The notes: generated by a model from the letters alone, not told the origin. A stretch of 64,000 nucleotides of DNA from Acidobacteriota bacterium (GCA_016213675.1 JACQZW010000031.1:22024-86023), one strand, 5' to 3'. Shown: positions 24,975 through 34,015, counted from the stretch's first letter. Translations and numbers: made by a program.

Positions 24975-25009
24975 GGGGTCCCGGGTCCGGGGTCCCGGGT
25001 CCCGGGTTC
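24975..25009 (+). repeat. Heptamer array between MgtC-like and methyltransferase genes
   Basis: Five 7-bp units: GGGGTCC, CGGGTCC, GGGGTCC, CGGGTCC, CGGGTTC. Same unit family as the array inside rfaE2. It lies 43 nt upstream of the ATG at 25052. Confidence 0.85.
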
Positions 25010-25051
25010 GGGCCACCGACCCCCGGCCGGCCCCCACCCGGGAACGCAAGG

Positions 25052-25942
25052 ATGAAGCCGGAGGAGCTGGCGGGCTGGCTGCAGGAGCGGCCGCGGGTGC
25101 TCGACGGGGCGATGGGCAGCGAGCTGCTCCGGCGCGGCGTCCGCGCGGCGGGGACGCTGTGGGGCGTCGGGGCGCTGCTCGAGGCGCCCGGCGAGGTGCG
25201 CGCCGTCCACCGCGACCACGCCGCGGCCGGCGCCGAGGCGCTCACCGCCGCGACGTTCCGGGTCGCACCCTACTCGCTGCGCACCCTCGGGCTCGAGCGC
25301 CGCGCCGCCGAGCTGGCCTCCCTCGCCGTCCGGCTGGCCCACGACGGCGCGGCCGAGGCCGGCCGCACGGCCATCGTGCTCGGGTCGATGACCACCCTGG
25401 AGGACTGCTGGCGGCCCGACCTCGTGCCCGACGACGCCACTCTCGCGCGCGAGCACGGTGCAACCGCGGCCCTGCTCGCCGCTGCCGGCTGCGACGCGCT
25501 GTTGCTCGAAACGTTCAACACGTCCCGCGAGGCGCGCCTGGCGGCCGCGGCCGCGGCGACGACCGGTCTCGCGGTGGTGGTTTCGTTCACCTGCATCGCC
25601 GGAGGCCGCCTGCTGTCCGGCGAGGATGCGGCCGACGCCGCCCGTGCCGTGGAGCTCGAGGGCCCGGTCGCGGTCGGCGTCAACTGCACCCGCCGCGACG
25701 AGGTGATGCCGGCGCTCGCCCGCATCGCCGGCGCGACCGGGCGGCCGCTCGTGGCCTACGCCAACAACGCCTGGTCCGCGGCCGACTCGCCTTGGCTGCG
25801 GGACGATCCAGCCGGGCCCGAGCTCTACGCCCTTCGCGCCGTCGCCTGGTCGGCCGCCGGCGCCCGCCTGGTCGGCGGCTGTTGCGGGACCACGCCCGCG
25901 CACATCGAGGCGGTCGCTCGCGCCCTCCGCGCGGGGCGGTAG
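25052..25942 (+). CDS. Homocysteine S-methyltransferase-family protein
   Basis: 296-aa (beta/alpha)8 methyltransferase of the MmuM/BHMT family. The zinc site is complete: GVNC near residue 210 and the late GGCCGTTPAHIEA (about 275). The N-terminal VLDGAMGSELLRRGV is the family opening. Physiological donor could be S-methylmethionine or another methyl-thiol; not resolvable here. Weak translation signals, start 43 nt after the heptamer array. nadC follows after 9 nt but with its own promoter box. Confidence 0.88.
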   Translation: MKPEELAGWLQERPRVLDGAMGSELLRRGVRAAGTLWGVGALLEAPGEVRAVHRDHAAAGAEALTAATFRVAPYSLRTLGLERRAAELASLAVRLAHDGAAEAGRTAIVLGSMTTLEDCWRPDLVPDDATLAREHGATAALLAAAGCDALLLETFNTSREARLAAAAAATTGLAVVVSFTCIAGGRLLSGEDAADAARAVELEGPVAVGVNCTRRDEVMPALARIAGATGRPLVAYANNAWSAADSPWLRDDPAGPELYALRAVAWSAAGARLVGGCCGTTPAHIEAVARALRAGR

Positions 25943-25945
25943 AAT
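25940..25945 (+). promoter_or_regulatory. -10-like box TAGAAT, leaderless nadC start
   Basis: TAGAAT overlaps the stop of the preceding gene; 6 nt (CCGCTC) later is the ATG of nadC at 25952. Identical hexamer and spacing to the box at 4046. Confidence 0.55.
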
Positions 25946-25951
25946 CCGCTC

Positions 25952-26797
25952 ATGCACCCTCTCCCCGAGCCGTACGCGACGCACCTGCCACCGCTGCTCG
26001 CGGCGGCGTTCGCAGAAGACCTGCCGGACATCACCTCCGTCGCGGTGTTCGCGCCCGATGACCGGCTCTCCGCCGTCCTGGTGGCCAAGCAGGACGGGGT
26101 CCTCGCCGGCATGCCGGCGTTCGAGGCGGCCTTCGCCTTCCTCGACCCGTCGTGCGAGGCGGACGTCCTCCACTCGGACGCCGAGACGGTCGGCGCCGGC
26201 TGCATCGTCGCGCACGTCGGCGGGCGGGCCAGGTCCGTCCTCGCCGCCGAGCGGACCGCCCTCAACTTCGCCTGCCAGCTCTCGGGGATTGCCACGCTCA
26301 CACACGCCTTCGCCGACGCGCTGATCGGTATTCAGTGCCGGGTCCTCGACACCCGCAAGACCACCCCGGGCTGGCGAGCCCTCGAGAAGCACGCCGTCCG
26401 CTGCGGCGGGGGAACGAACCACCGCATGGGGCTCTTCGACGCCGCGATGCTCAAGGACACCCACCTCGCCGCCGCCGGATCGATCAGCGGCGCGGTCGAC
26501 AAGGTGCGGCAGCGCTGGGGCGCCGAGATCCCGCTCGTGGTCGAGTGCGCCACCCTCGAGATGGTGATGGACTCCCTGGACTGTGCCGTCGGCCACATCA
26601 TGCTCGACAACATGGACGTGGCGACGATGCGCGAGGCCGTCGGACTGGTCGACGGCCGGGCGAAGGTCGAGGCGTCTGGCGGCATCACCCTGGAGAACGC
26701 CCGCGAGATCGCCCTGACGGGAGTCGACTACATCTCCGTGGGCGCCCTCACCCACTCCGCGCCGGCCCTCGACCTGTCGCTCAAGGTGATCGTATGA
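25952..26797 (+). CDS. nadC: Nicotinate-nucleotide pyrophosphorylase (carboxylating)
   Basis: Quinolinate phosphoribosyltransferase of de novo NAD synthesis. The 281-aa product has AERTALNFACQLSGIATLT, the PRPP/quinolinate-binding DTRKTTPGWRALEKHAVRCG and GGGTNHRMGL segments, and C-terminal EASGGITLENAREIA with VDYISVGALTHS. Length fits the family. Its TGA overlaps the ATG of nadB, so the two are coupled; nadA is not in the window. Confidence 0.95.
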   Translation: MHPLPEPYATHLPPLLAAAFAEDLPDITSVAVFAPDDRLSAVLVAKQDGVLAGMPAFEAAFAFLDPSCEADVLHSDAETVGAGCIVAHVGGRARSVLAAERTALNFACQLSGIATLTHAFADALIGIQCRVLDTRKTTPGWRALEKHAVRCGGGTNHRMGLFDAAMLKDTHLAAAGSISGAVDKVRQRWGAEIPLVVECATLEMVMDSLDCAVGHIMLDNMDVATMREAVGLVDGRAKVEASGGITLENAREIALTGVDYISVGALTHSAPALDLSLKVIV

Positions 26798-28386
26798 GGC
26801 TCGACGATCGCGAACGGAGCCAGGTCCTCGTCCTCGGGACCGGGGTCGCGGGGCTCGCCGCCGCCCTCGGCGCCGCCGAGCAGGGCGCGGACGTGCTTCT
26901 CGTCTGCCGCGCGGCCGAGCCGAACACGACCAACACGTCGTGGGCGCAGGGCGGGATCGTCTTCCGCGGCGACGGCGATTCCCCCGACCTGCTCGCCGGC
27001 GACATCCTCGAGGCCGGCGCGCAGTACGGCCTCCCGGCCGCCGCCGAGTACCTCGCCACGATGGGTCCGCGGCTCGTCCAGGAGTGGCTCATCGACCGGC
27101 TCGGTGTCCCCTTCGACCGCCGACCCGACGGGTCGCTCGATCTCGCCCTCGAGGCCGCCCACTCGGTGCCCCGCATCCTCCACGCCCAGGACCACAGCGG
27201 CGCAGCGATCGAGGATGCACTGCTGCAGGCGGTCCGGGACCACCCCAGGATCCGGCTGCTGCCGGGCTACCAGGCCGTCGATTTGCTCACCACCCACCAC
27301 CACTCCCGGCGGGCCGTCGACCGCTACGCCCTGAAGAACCGGTGCGTCGGCGCCTACCTGCTCGAGGTCGCGACCGGCCGCGTCTGCACGGTGTTCGCCG
27401 GCGCGACCATCCTTGCCACCGGAGGTGCCGGGGCGCTCTACGTCCACACCTCGAACCAGCCCTCGTGCATCGGCTCCGGGGTCGCCATGGCGTCGCGAGC
27501 GGGCGCACGACTGCTCAACCTCGAGTTCATCCAGTTCCACCCCACGTGCCTGTACGTCCCCGGAGCACCGCGCCACCTCATCACCGAGGCGTTACGCGGT
27601 GCCGGCGCGAAGCTCGTCAACCACGCCGGCTGGAAGTTCATGCGCCGCTACCATCCGAACGGCTCGCTGGCGCCGCGCGACGTGGTCACGCGGGCGATCG
27701 TCGACGAGATGCACCGCACCGGCGCCGAGTGCGTCTTCCTCGACCTCGGAGGCAAGGGCAGCGAGCTGGTGGAACGGTTCCCGACGGTCGCCGAGTCGTG
27801 TGCCCGGTACGGGATCGACATCGCCAGCGAGCGGATTCCCGTCGTGCCGGCCGCGCACTACACCTGCGGGGGTGTGGTCTCCGACCTCCGCGGCCGGGCG
27901 ACCGTTCCCGGCCTGTACGCCGCCGGCGAGGTCGCGTGCACGGGAGTCCACGGCGCCAACCGCCTCGCCTCGACCTCGCTGCTCGAGGGGCTCGTGTTCG
28001 GGATGACGGCGGGCCACGACGCGGTCGGCCGGGTCCGCGAGTACCCGCTCGAGGACGAGCTGTGTGCCGACATCCCCGACTGGGAGCCGGTGACCGGACC
28101 GTCCAACGAGGACCCGGCGCTCATCGCGCAGGACTGGTCGGCCGTGCGGCACACGATGTGGAATTACGTGGGTATCGTGCGCACCCGCGAGCGGCTCGAA
28201 CGGGCCGTCGCTGACCTCCGCCACCAGCAGGTCCGCCTGACCGAGTTCTACCGCCGCACGCCGATGTCGGCGGTCCTCGTCGACCTCACCCACGGCTGCC
28301 ATGCCGCCGGGCTGATCGCCGACGCCGCGCGCCGCAACCCCACGTCGGTCGGCTGCCACTACCTCGCGACCCGCGAGGGCGCGTAG
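26794..28386 (+). CDS. nadB: L-aspartate oxidase
   Basis: FAD enzyme oxidising aspartate to iminoaspartate for quinolinate synthesis. The 530-aa product has the Rossmann fingerprint LVLGTGVAGLAAALGAAEQG, TSWAQGGI, the fumarate-reductase-like ATGGAGALY segment, FIQFHPTCLYVPG, and GVHGANRLASTSLLEG. Start ATG 26794 overlaps the nadC stop; the frame open from 26152 is shadow. Converges on the hydrogenase protease gene with 45 nt between stops. Confidence 0.95.
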   Translation: MRLDDRERSQVLVLGTGVAGLAAALGAAEQGADVLLVCRAAEPNTTNTSWAQGGIVFRGDGDSPDLLAGDILEAGAQYGLPAAAEYLATMGPRLVQEWLIDRLGVPFDRRPDGSLDLALEAAHSVPRILHAQDHSGAAIEDALLQAVRDHPRIRLLPGYQAVDLLTTHHHSRRAVDRYALKNRCVGAYLLEVATGRVCTVFAGATILATGGAGALYVHTSNQPSCIGSGVAMASRAGARLLNLEFIQFHPTCLYVPGAPRHLITEALRGAGAKLVNHAGWKFMRRYHPNGSLAPRDVVTRAIVDEMHRTGAECVFLDLGGKGSELVERFPTVAESCARYGIDIASERIPVVPAAHYTCGGVVSDLRGRATVPGLYAAGEVACTGVHGANRLASTSLLEGLVFGMTAGHDAVGRVREYPLEDELCADIPDWEPVTGPSNEDPALIAQDWSAVRHTMWNYVGIVRTRERLERAVADLRHQQVRLTEFYRRTPMSAVLVDLTHGCHAAGLIADAARRNPTSVGCHYLATREGA

Positions 28387-28431
28387 CCGACAGCGGGCGC
28401 CGATCAAGCAGGATCCGGCTGACGAACCCGG

Positions 28432-28878
28432 TCAGACAGCGGCGAGCACCTCGCGGCGTACGGCCGCGAGGACATCCGGCATGGCAGCCGAGACCGGCCG
28501 CGACAGCTCGAGTGACCATCCGATCCGCTCGGGCTCGACGCCGATCACGACCACCTCGGGGGCCTCGTCCCGCCCCGCGAGAGCGAGCGCGCGGGAGAGG
28601 TCGAAGCCGTGCAAGCCGGCAATGACTCCCGGACGTTCGACGTCCGCGAAGTCGATCCGGTACACCGACCCAGGTGGCCCACCTGCCTGCACCGCGTCGA
28701 CCACCACGACCCGCCCCGCCCGTTCGAGCGCCGGAAGGGCGTCGAGCAACGCCGTTCCGACGTCCAGGACCTCGGCGTCCAGCTCGCCGGGCCCGGCGCG
28801 GAGGGCACGCGCGGCGTGCACCCCGATCCCCTCGTCGCCGAGCAGCAGGTTGCCGAGACCGAGGACCAGCGTCGTCAC
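28432..28878 (-). CDS. NiFe hydrogenase maturation endopeptidase (HyaD/HupD family)
   Basis: 148-aa protease that trims the C-terminus of the hydrogenase large subunit after NiFe insertion. It opens LVLGLGNLLLGDEGIGVHAA with the Ni-sensing Glu, and has VVVDAVQAGG carrying the conserved Asp and GLHGFDLSRALAL with the His. Last gene of the small-large-protease operon, 4 nt after the large-subunit gene. Confidence 0.92.
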   Translation of the reverse strand: MTTLVLGLGNLLLGDEGIGVHAARALRAGPGELDAEVLDVGTALLDALPALERAGRVVVVDAVQAGGPPGSVYRIDFADVERPGVIAGLHGFDLSRALALAGRDEAPEVVVIGVEPERIGWSLELSRPVSAAMPDVLAAVRREVLAAV

Positions 28879-28882
28879 GGCC

Positions 28883-30331
28883 TCACGTCGCCAACCCGGT
28901 CCGCAGCACCGTGACCGGCGCGCCGCCGGGACGCATGACGTGGACGGCGCAGGACAGGCAAGGGTCGAACGAGTGGATGACGCGCAGCGCCTCGATGGGC
29001 CGGTTCGGGTCCATCACCGAAGTGCCCACGAGTGCTTGCTCCATCGGCCCGCGCACGCCGGCGTCGTCGCGCGGCGACGCGTTCCAGCACGTCGGCGTGA
29101 TCACCTGGTAGCGGGACAGCTTCCCCCCGCTGATTGCGACCCAGTGGCCGAGGGCCCCGCGTGGCGCCTCGGTGAGGCCCACTCCAGACCCGCTCGTGGG
29201 CGTGTCGTACCCAGTGAACGGAGGAACGCCGACCTGCAGCTCATCCAGCCAGCGATCCATCGCCTGGCCGACCTTGACGGCCTCACGCGCCCGCGCGAGG
29301 TGTCGGTGCATCACCCCGACGCCGGAGCGGTAGTCGCCGTTGACCCACATCCGGGCCAGGGGACCGGCCTCGAACGGCTTGCCGCCGTAGCGGGGCGCCT
29401 TGAGCCACGAGTAGCCCTGCGGCTTCGGGTAGACCGGCTGGGTGCTCCCGGCGGCGGGGTGCAGCCCGGTCGTCGAGTCCTCGTACCACGACGCCGTGAC
29501 GTGCTCGGTAATCTGAGCCGCGTTGAACGAGGTGTCGCGGCTGCCGCTGCGCGTCCCGGCCCCGTCCTGGATCCCGGTCTTGAGCAGCTTCGCCGACCCG
29601 TCGTTGCTCTCCTCGAACACGCCGAACGAGAGGAGCTTGCGCACGCCGGCGCCGACGTTCTTGTAGTCGGTGTACACGGCGGCGACCGCCTCGACGTCGG
29701 GAACGTAGGTGTCGCTGATGAACGTGCGCAACCAGGTCAACTGGGCGCGGAACGCCGCGACGGCGGCCGCGGTCGGCGCCAGCGTGAACCCTCCGGGAAC
29801 GTAGGTGTGCGGCGACGGCATCCGCCCGCCGAAGATCGCGCCCATCTCGTGCGCCCGGCGCCGCGCCTCGAGCGAGGCCACCAGGTGCGGTACCAGGTCG
29901 GCGAGTCGCGGGTCGTCGCGCAGCTCGAAGTCCCAGGCCGGCGTCCACGGCGCCTTCTGCGGTCCCCTGACGTAGTCGAGCGCCGCGAGCAGGTAGAAGT
30001 GGAGCAGGTGGGACTGCAGGTAGTTGGCGCCCAGCACCAGGTTGCGCAGCAGCCGGGCGTTGGTGCTCTGGACGAGGCCCGCCGCCTTCTCCAGCGCCAG
30101 CGTCGACGCCAACCCGTGGGACACCGGGCAGACGCCGCAGATCCGCTCGGTGATGACCGGTGCATCGGTCGGCGCCCGCCCCTGCAGCAGCGTCTCGAAG
30201 CCGCGGAAGAGCGTCCCGGTGCAGCGTGCATCGGTGATCGAGTTCCGTCCGTTGACCCAGTCGATGGTGACCTCGACCTTGAGGTGCCCCTCGATCCGCG
30301 TCACCGGGTCCATCACGGTGATCGTCGCCAT
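28883..30331 (-). CDS. NiFe hydrogenase large subunit
   Basis: 482-aa catalytic subunit. The L1 motif RICGVCPVSHG (residues 63-73) and L2 motif DPCLSCAVH (456-464) provide the four Cys ligands of the NiFe site; all are Cys, not Sec. An 18-residue tail after His464 is the expected cleavable extension for the neighbouring protease. N-terminus MATITVMDPVTRIEGHLKVE is canonical. The pattern fits a group 1 periplasmic uptake enzyme exported together with the Tat-bearing small subunit. No cytochrome b subunit is adjacent. Confidence 0.96.
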   Translation of the reverse strand: MATITVMDPVTRIEGHLKVEVTIDWVNGRNSITDARCTGTLFRGFETLLQGRAPTDAPVITERICGVCPVSHGLASTLALEKAAGLVQSTNARLLRNLVLGANYLQSHLLHFYLLAALDYVRGPQKAPWTPAWDFELRDDPRLADLVPHLVASLEARRRAHEMGAIFGGRMPSPHTYVPGGFTLAPTAAAVAAFRAQLTWLRTFISDTYVPDVEAVAAVYTDYKNVGAGVRKLLSFGVFEESNDGSAKLLKTGIQDGAGTRSGSRDTSFNAAQITEHVTASWYEDSTTGLHPAAGSTQPVYPKPQGYSWLKAPRYGGKPFEAGPLARMWVNGDYRSGVGVMHRHLARAREAVKVGQAMDRWLDELQVGVPPFTGYDTPTSGSGVGLTEAPRGALGHWVAISGGKLSRYQVITPTCWNASPRDDAGVRGPMEQALVGTSVMDPNRPIEALRVIHSFDPCLSCAVHVMRPGGAPVTVLRTGLAT

Positions 30332-30373
30332 GTCGACCTCCTGCTCAGACGAGGACGCCCCTGTGGGCGCTCG

Positions 30374-31279
30374 TCACACCACCTGCCCCTTGTAGAAGGA
30401 GCTCCATCCGTGCGGGAACTTGCTGCTCGTGCAGCCGATGCAGGTCGAGTTGGCCCCGATGCACCAGTTGGCGCCGCCGTTCCACAACCGGGTCGGGCAG
30501 TCCGACCTGGTCTCGGGCCCCTTGCAGCCGACCGCCTTGAGGCACCGTCCCTGCTCGGCGAAGGTGCTCGCCTCCTGCGTGCCCTTCCGCGGGCAGCGGT
30601 CGTGCACCGAGCGTGCGTAGAGCGCGGTGGGCCGCCCCTCGGAATCGAGCGCAGGCGGGTTCCCGGCGAGCAACTGGGCGATCGTCCACACCACCCAGTC
30701 CGGGTGGACCGGGCATCCCGGGATGTTGATCGCCGGTCGGCCGGTGAAGGTACGCACGTCCATCACGCCTGTCGGCGACGCCGGGCCGCCCGGGATGCCT
30801 CCATAGGCGGCGCAAGTCCCGATCGACAGAATGGCGAGCGCGTTCGGCGCCAGGACCTGGACCGCCTCCATCGCGGTCACGTCGTGACCGTCGTCGGTCC
30901 ACAGCATGCAGGCGTTGCCGCCGAACGCGGTCGGGATGCCACCCTCGATGGCCAGGACGTACTGGCCGTTCGCGGCACTGTAGAGCGTGTCCACGGCGAG
31001 GTCCCCGGCCGCACCCATCAGGTTCGGGTGGTAGGCGAGGTCGATGGTGTTGACCAGCAGGTCCGCGATGTCGGTCGGATGGTCCGTCGAGATCCGGTTC
31101 GCCAGCGACACCGTGCAGCCCGTGCAGTTCGAGCACGCCAGCCAGATCACCGCCGGGAGCCCGACCGCATCCGCGGCCAGCGCGACCTGGAGCCGGCCGA
31201 CGACGGACTGCGACAGCCCAAGAGCGGCCGCCGAGTTGACGCAGTACTTGAGGAACTTCCTTCTGTCTACGGTCCGCAT
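30374..31279 (-). CDS. NiFe hydrogenase small subunit with Tat signal
   Basis: 301-aa iron-sulfur subunit. It begins MRTVDRRKFLKYCVNSAAAL, a twin-arginine signal (RRKFLK). Cluster ligands are visible in CSNCTGCTVS (proximal), GTCAAYGG, PGCPVHPD, and the medial/distal Cys set from DRCPRKGTQ to CIGANSTCIGC. No C-terminal membrane helix follows, so the complex would rely on soluble cytochromes or a separate anchor. ATG 31279 has SD AAGGGGGG; the frame extends to 31459 but lacks the signal there. The gap to the large subunit is 42 nt. Confidence 0.95.
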   Translation of the reverse strand: MRTVDRRKFLKYCVNSAAALGLSQSVVGRLQVALAADAVGLPAVIWLACSNCTGCTVSLANRISTDHPTDIADLLVNTIDLAYHPNLMGAAGDLAVDTLYSAANGQYVLAIEGGIPTAFGGNACMLWTDDGHDVTAMEAVQVLAPNALAILSIGTCAAYGGIPGGPASPTGVMDVRTFTGRPAINIPGCPVHPDWVVWTIAQLLAGNPPALDSEGRPTALYARSVHDRCPRKGTQEASTFAEQGRCLKAVGCKGPETRSDCPTRLWNGGANWCIGANSTCIGCTSSKFPHGWSSFYKGQVV

Positions 31280-31713
31280 CGTGCCCCCCTTCTCGTCGGG
31301 CTGCGGTGAGCCGCAGCCCCAGGTAGCGGTTGTCATTCGGGCCCGTTTCCCGCCGGGCGGGGAAGGTTGGCGGCCCCGCGCCCCAACCCCCCCCGCACTA
31401 CGCCCGGATCTCCCGCCCCAGCGCATGGTGTGGGATCTCCGGCCCGCAGTCTGTGACATGAATTACATTTACTGAGTAGGATTTACACACAATTGAGACG
31501 CGATCACCGAGATCTCACGGGCGCCACAAACAGCCTCCCGTCTTGCCGAAGCTCCACCAGTGGACCCGTGCATCTCCGTCGCCCTTCCGGCACCGGTCGC
31601 CACACCGACTCGCGTGACGGATGCCACTACGTGACGGGCTCGCCGGCGACGCGGCGGGGTGGAGTGGGGTCCCCGGGCCGCAGGACGCGACTGAACCCCG
31701 GCGAGGGGTCCGC
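31280..31713. other. Upstream region of hydrogenase operon, AT-rich island
   Basis: 434 nt without a credible gene. It contains an AT-rich island at about 31455-31500 (minus strand reads TTGTGTGTAAATCC then TGTAAT), very unlike the ~70% G+C surroundings and a good place for the hydrogenase promoter, with a leader of roughly 170 nt. A run of eight C at 31388-31395 lies inside that leader. The plus-strand 130-aa frame across 31493-31885 is Arg/Ser-rich and covers part of the mobile element; I reject it. Confidence 0.5.
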
Positions 31714-31899
31714 TAGCCCGGATTATTCGTGGGGCATCGTCGCGAGGGCGCGGAGATGGCTGTCATGGCGGGCGCACGTAGGGGTGAGAGCCCGAAGGCG
31801 TACTGCGCACCGTACGTCGAGGGGTCGAACCCCGAGTACGCCCGCCCGGGCGCCCATCACCGCGGCCGCAGTAGATGCCTCATGAATAGTGCGGGCTAG
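31713..31899. mobile_element. MITE-like element with CTAG flanks
   Basis: Terminal inverted repeats of 25 bp, 21 matching: TAGCCCGGATTATTCGTGG... at 31714-31738 and its imperfect complement at 31874-31898. Both ends are bordered by CTAG (31713-31716, 31896-31899), which looks like a 4-bp target duplication. The interior is ~135 bp, no transposase, with nested hairpins (GGCGTACT/AGTACGCC enclosing GGGGTTCGACCCC). The right-hand CTAG supplies the TAG stop of kup. CTAG duplications are known for IS5-type elements, but family assignment needs a database search. Confidence 0.7.
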
Positions 31900-33809
31900 A
31901 TCCCGACCTGGGAGCCGAGCTCGACGACACGATTCGGCGGCAGGTGAAAGAACACCGTGGCGGCGCGGGCGTTGCGAGACATGAAGGCGAACAACCTCTC
32001 TCGCCACGGTGCCATCCCGGGGCGCCTGGTGGCCAGGACGGTCTCCTTGCCCAGGAAGTACGTGGTCTCGGCGAACGGGAAGTCGAGGCCGTGAACGGAG
32101 ATTCTCTTCAGCTCGCGGGGGACGTGCACGGAGTCCATGAAGCCGAAATGGAGGATGACCCGGAAGAAGCCCTGGCCGAGGTCGCTCACCTCCACCCGCT
32201 CCGCCTCGGCGACATGAGGCTGTTCCTCGGTGACCACGGTAAGCAGGACGACCCGATCGTGGAGCACCTTGTTGTGCTTGAGGTTGTGCAGCAGGGTCGG
32301 GGGCGTGCGGTCGGCCGTGCCGGCCAGGAACACCGCCGTCCCCCGGACGCGCAGCGGCGACCGCGCCGCCACGTCGGCGAGGAACGGCTCCATCGGGAGC
32401 ATGCCCTCCATGAGCCGCTCGCCGAGGATCCTCCTCCCCTCGACCCAGGTCGTCATGACGACGAAGACGCCGGCCGCGACCACCAGCGGCAGCCACCCCC
32501 CACGCGGCACCTTGACGATCGTGGCACCGAAGAACGCGAGATCGGCGCCGAGGAAGAGCACCGTCACGCCGATCGCCGTCGAGCGACGCCAGTGGAACCT
32601 CTCGCGGGCCACGACATACGCGAGGATCGTCGTGATCACCATGGTCGAGACCACGGCCACTCCGTACGCGGCGGCCAGGTTGGTCGAACGCCTGAAGGCG
32701 AACACGAGGGCGACCGTGGCGAGCATGAGCGCCCAGTTGACCGCCGGGATGTAGATCTGTCCGATCTCCTTCTCGGAGGTGTGCACGATGGCCATGCGCG
32801 GCAGGTATCCGAGCTGGATCGCCTGGCGGGTCAGCGAGAACGCGCCAGAGATCACGGCCTGCGACGCGATGACCGTGGCCGCGGTGGCCAGGCCGACGAG
32901 CGGGTAGAGTGCCCACTCCGGCGCGAGCAGGAAGAACGGGTTCCGGATCGTCCCGGGGTCGCGAAGCAGGAGCGCGCCCTGTCCGAAGTAGTTGAGCAGC
33001 AACGAGGGCGCGACGAACGAGAACCAGTCGATCTGGATCGGCCGCTCGCCGAAGTGCCCGAGATCCGCGTAGAGCGCCTCGCCGCCGGTAGCCACGAGGA
33101 GGACGGCGCCGAGCACGAGGAAGCCATGCAGTCCCGTCTCGCGGAAGAAGCTCAGGGCGTGGAGGGGGTTGAGCGCGGCCAGCACCGACGGGTTCTGCGC
33201 AATGCTGACAACGCCAAGTACGGCGATCGTCGAGAACCAGAGCAGCATGACCGGCCCGAACATGGCCCCGATCCTGGCCGTTCCCCGGTGCTGCACGAGG
33301 AACAGCAGGACCAGGATCACCACGGTGATGGGAACCACCGAGTGGGTGAAGAATGGGGTCGCCACCTCGAGCCCCTCGACCGCGGACAGCACCGAGATGG
33401 CTGGGGTGATGATGCCGTCGCCGTAGAGCAGGGCGGCGCCGAACAGCCCGAGCATGATCAGGACGCGCCTTACGGTCCGCGCCCCGGGGCGACGCGGCCG
33501 GAGCAGCGCGAGGAGGGCGAGAATCCCTCCCTCGCCGCGATTGTCCATGCGCAACACGTAGACGTGGTACTTGAGGGTGACGATGATGACCAGTGCCCAG
33601 AAGATCAGCGAGAGAACCCCGAGCACGTGCTCCGGGGTCGCGGGCATCTGGTGCTCGCCGGTGAAGCACTCGCGGAGGGCGTACAGCGGGCTGGTCCCGA
33701 TGTCGCCGTAGACGACGCCCAATGTCGCCAGGCACATGGCTGCGAGGTACTTGCCCCTGAGCGAATGCGTGGGGCCCGGCGCGGGTAATGGGACGGTCGG
33801 CGTTGTCAT
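31896..33809 (-). CDS. kup: Potassium uptake permease, KUP/HAK/KT family
   Basis: 637-aa H+/K+ symporter. The N-terminal motif GVVYGDIGTSPLYALRE is diagnostic; about twelve membrane segments follow, with LLYGDGIITPAISVLSA and GGEALYADLGHFG in the conserved places and a cytoplasmic C-terminal domain ending NRVVELGSQVGI, the typical KUP ending. The stop codon TAG is part of the CTAG flank of the mobile element. Start at MTTPTVPLPAPG (33809), 13 nt after a TAACCT box; 31 further codons are open upstream but unlike the family. Confidence 0.95.
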   Translation of the reverse strand: MTTPTVPLPAPGPTHSLRGKYLAAMCLATLGVVYGDIGTSPLYALRECFTGEHQMPATPEHVLGVLSLIFWALVIIVTLKYHVYVLRMDNRGEGGILALLALLRPRRPGARTVRRVLIMLGLFGAALLYGDGIITPAISVLSAVEGLEVATPFFTHSVVPITVVILVLLFLVQHRGTARIGAMFGPVMLLWFSTIAVLGVVSIAQNPSVLAALNPLHALSFFRETGLHGFLVLGAVLLVATGGEALYADLGHFGERPIQIDWFSFVAPSLLLNYFGQGALLLRDPGTIRNPFFLLAPEWALYPLVGLATAATVIASQAVISGAFSLTRQAIQLGYLPRMAIVHTSEKEIGQIYIPAVNWALMLATVALVFAFRRSTNLAAAYGVAVVSTMVITTILAYVVARERFHWRRSTAIGVTVLFLGADLAFFGATIVKVPRGGWLPLVVAAGVFVVMTTWVEGRRILGERLMEGMLPMEPFLADVAARSPLRVRGTAVFLAGTADRTPPTLLHNLKHNKVLHDRVVLLTVVTEEQPHVAEAERVEVSDLGQGFFRVILHFGFMDSVHVPRELKRISVHGLDFPFAETTYFLGKETVLATRRPGMAPWRERLFAFMSRNARAATVFFHLPPNRVVELGSQVGI

Positions 33810-34009
33810 CGGCGAAGCGCGGAGGTTACTCCTCGGCATCGGACTCCGCAAGGCCCGGCGGCAGCCCGAAATGGTCCGGTCGACGGCGGCGTTCTCCGGC
33901 ACGCCATGAGACGTCGAGGATCGCCGATCCCGCCCGGCCCGGTCCGGCGAGGCAGCGCGGACGGGGTCCCTCGGGATGACAACCGATGGCGCCTCGCGTC
34001 GTCCTGGGC

Positions 34010-34015
34010 TAGGCT
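34010..34015 (+). promoter_or_regulatory. -10-like box TAGGCT, leaderless HD gene start
   Basis: TAGGCT, 6 nt (GGCGGC), ATG 34022. No SD. Confidence 0.5.

Noticed and set aside
28883..30331. Selenocysteine in the hydrogenase large subunit
   Set aside because: tRNA-Sec is nearby, but both L1 and L2 motifs use Cys codons and no in-frame TGA interrupts the gene.
31493..31885. 130-codon plus-strand open frame between hydrogenase and kup
   Set aside because: Arg/Ser/Thr-rich, crosses into the MITE-like element, no SD or homology-like pattern.
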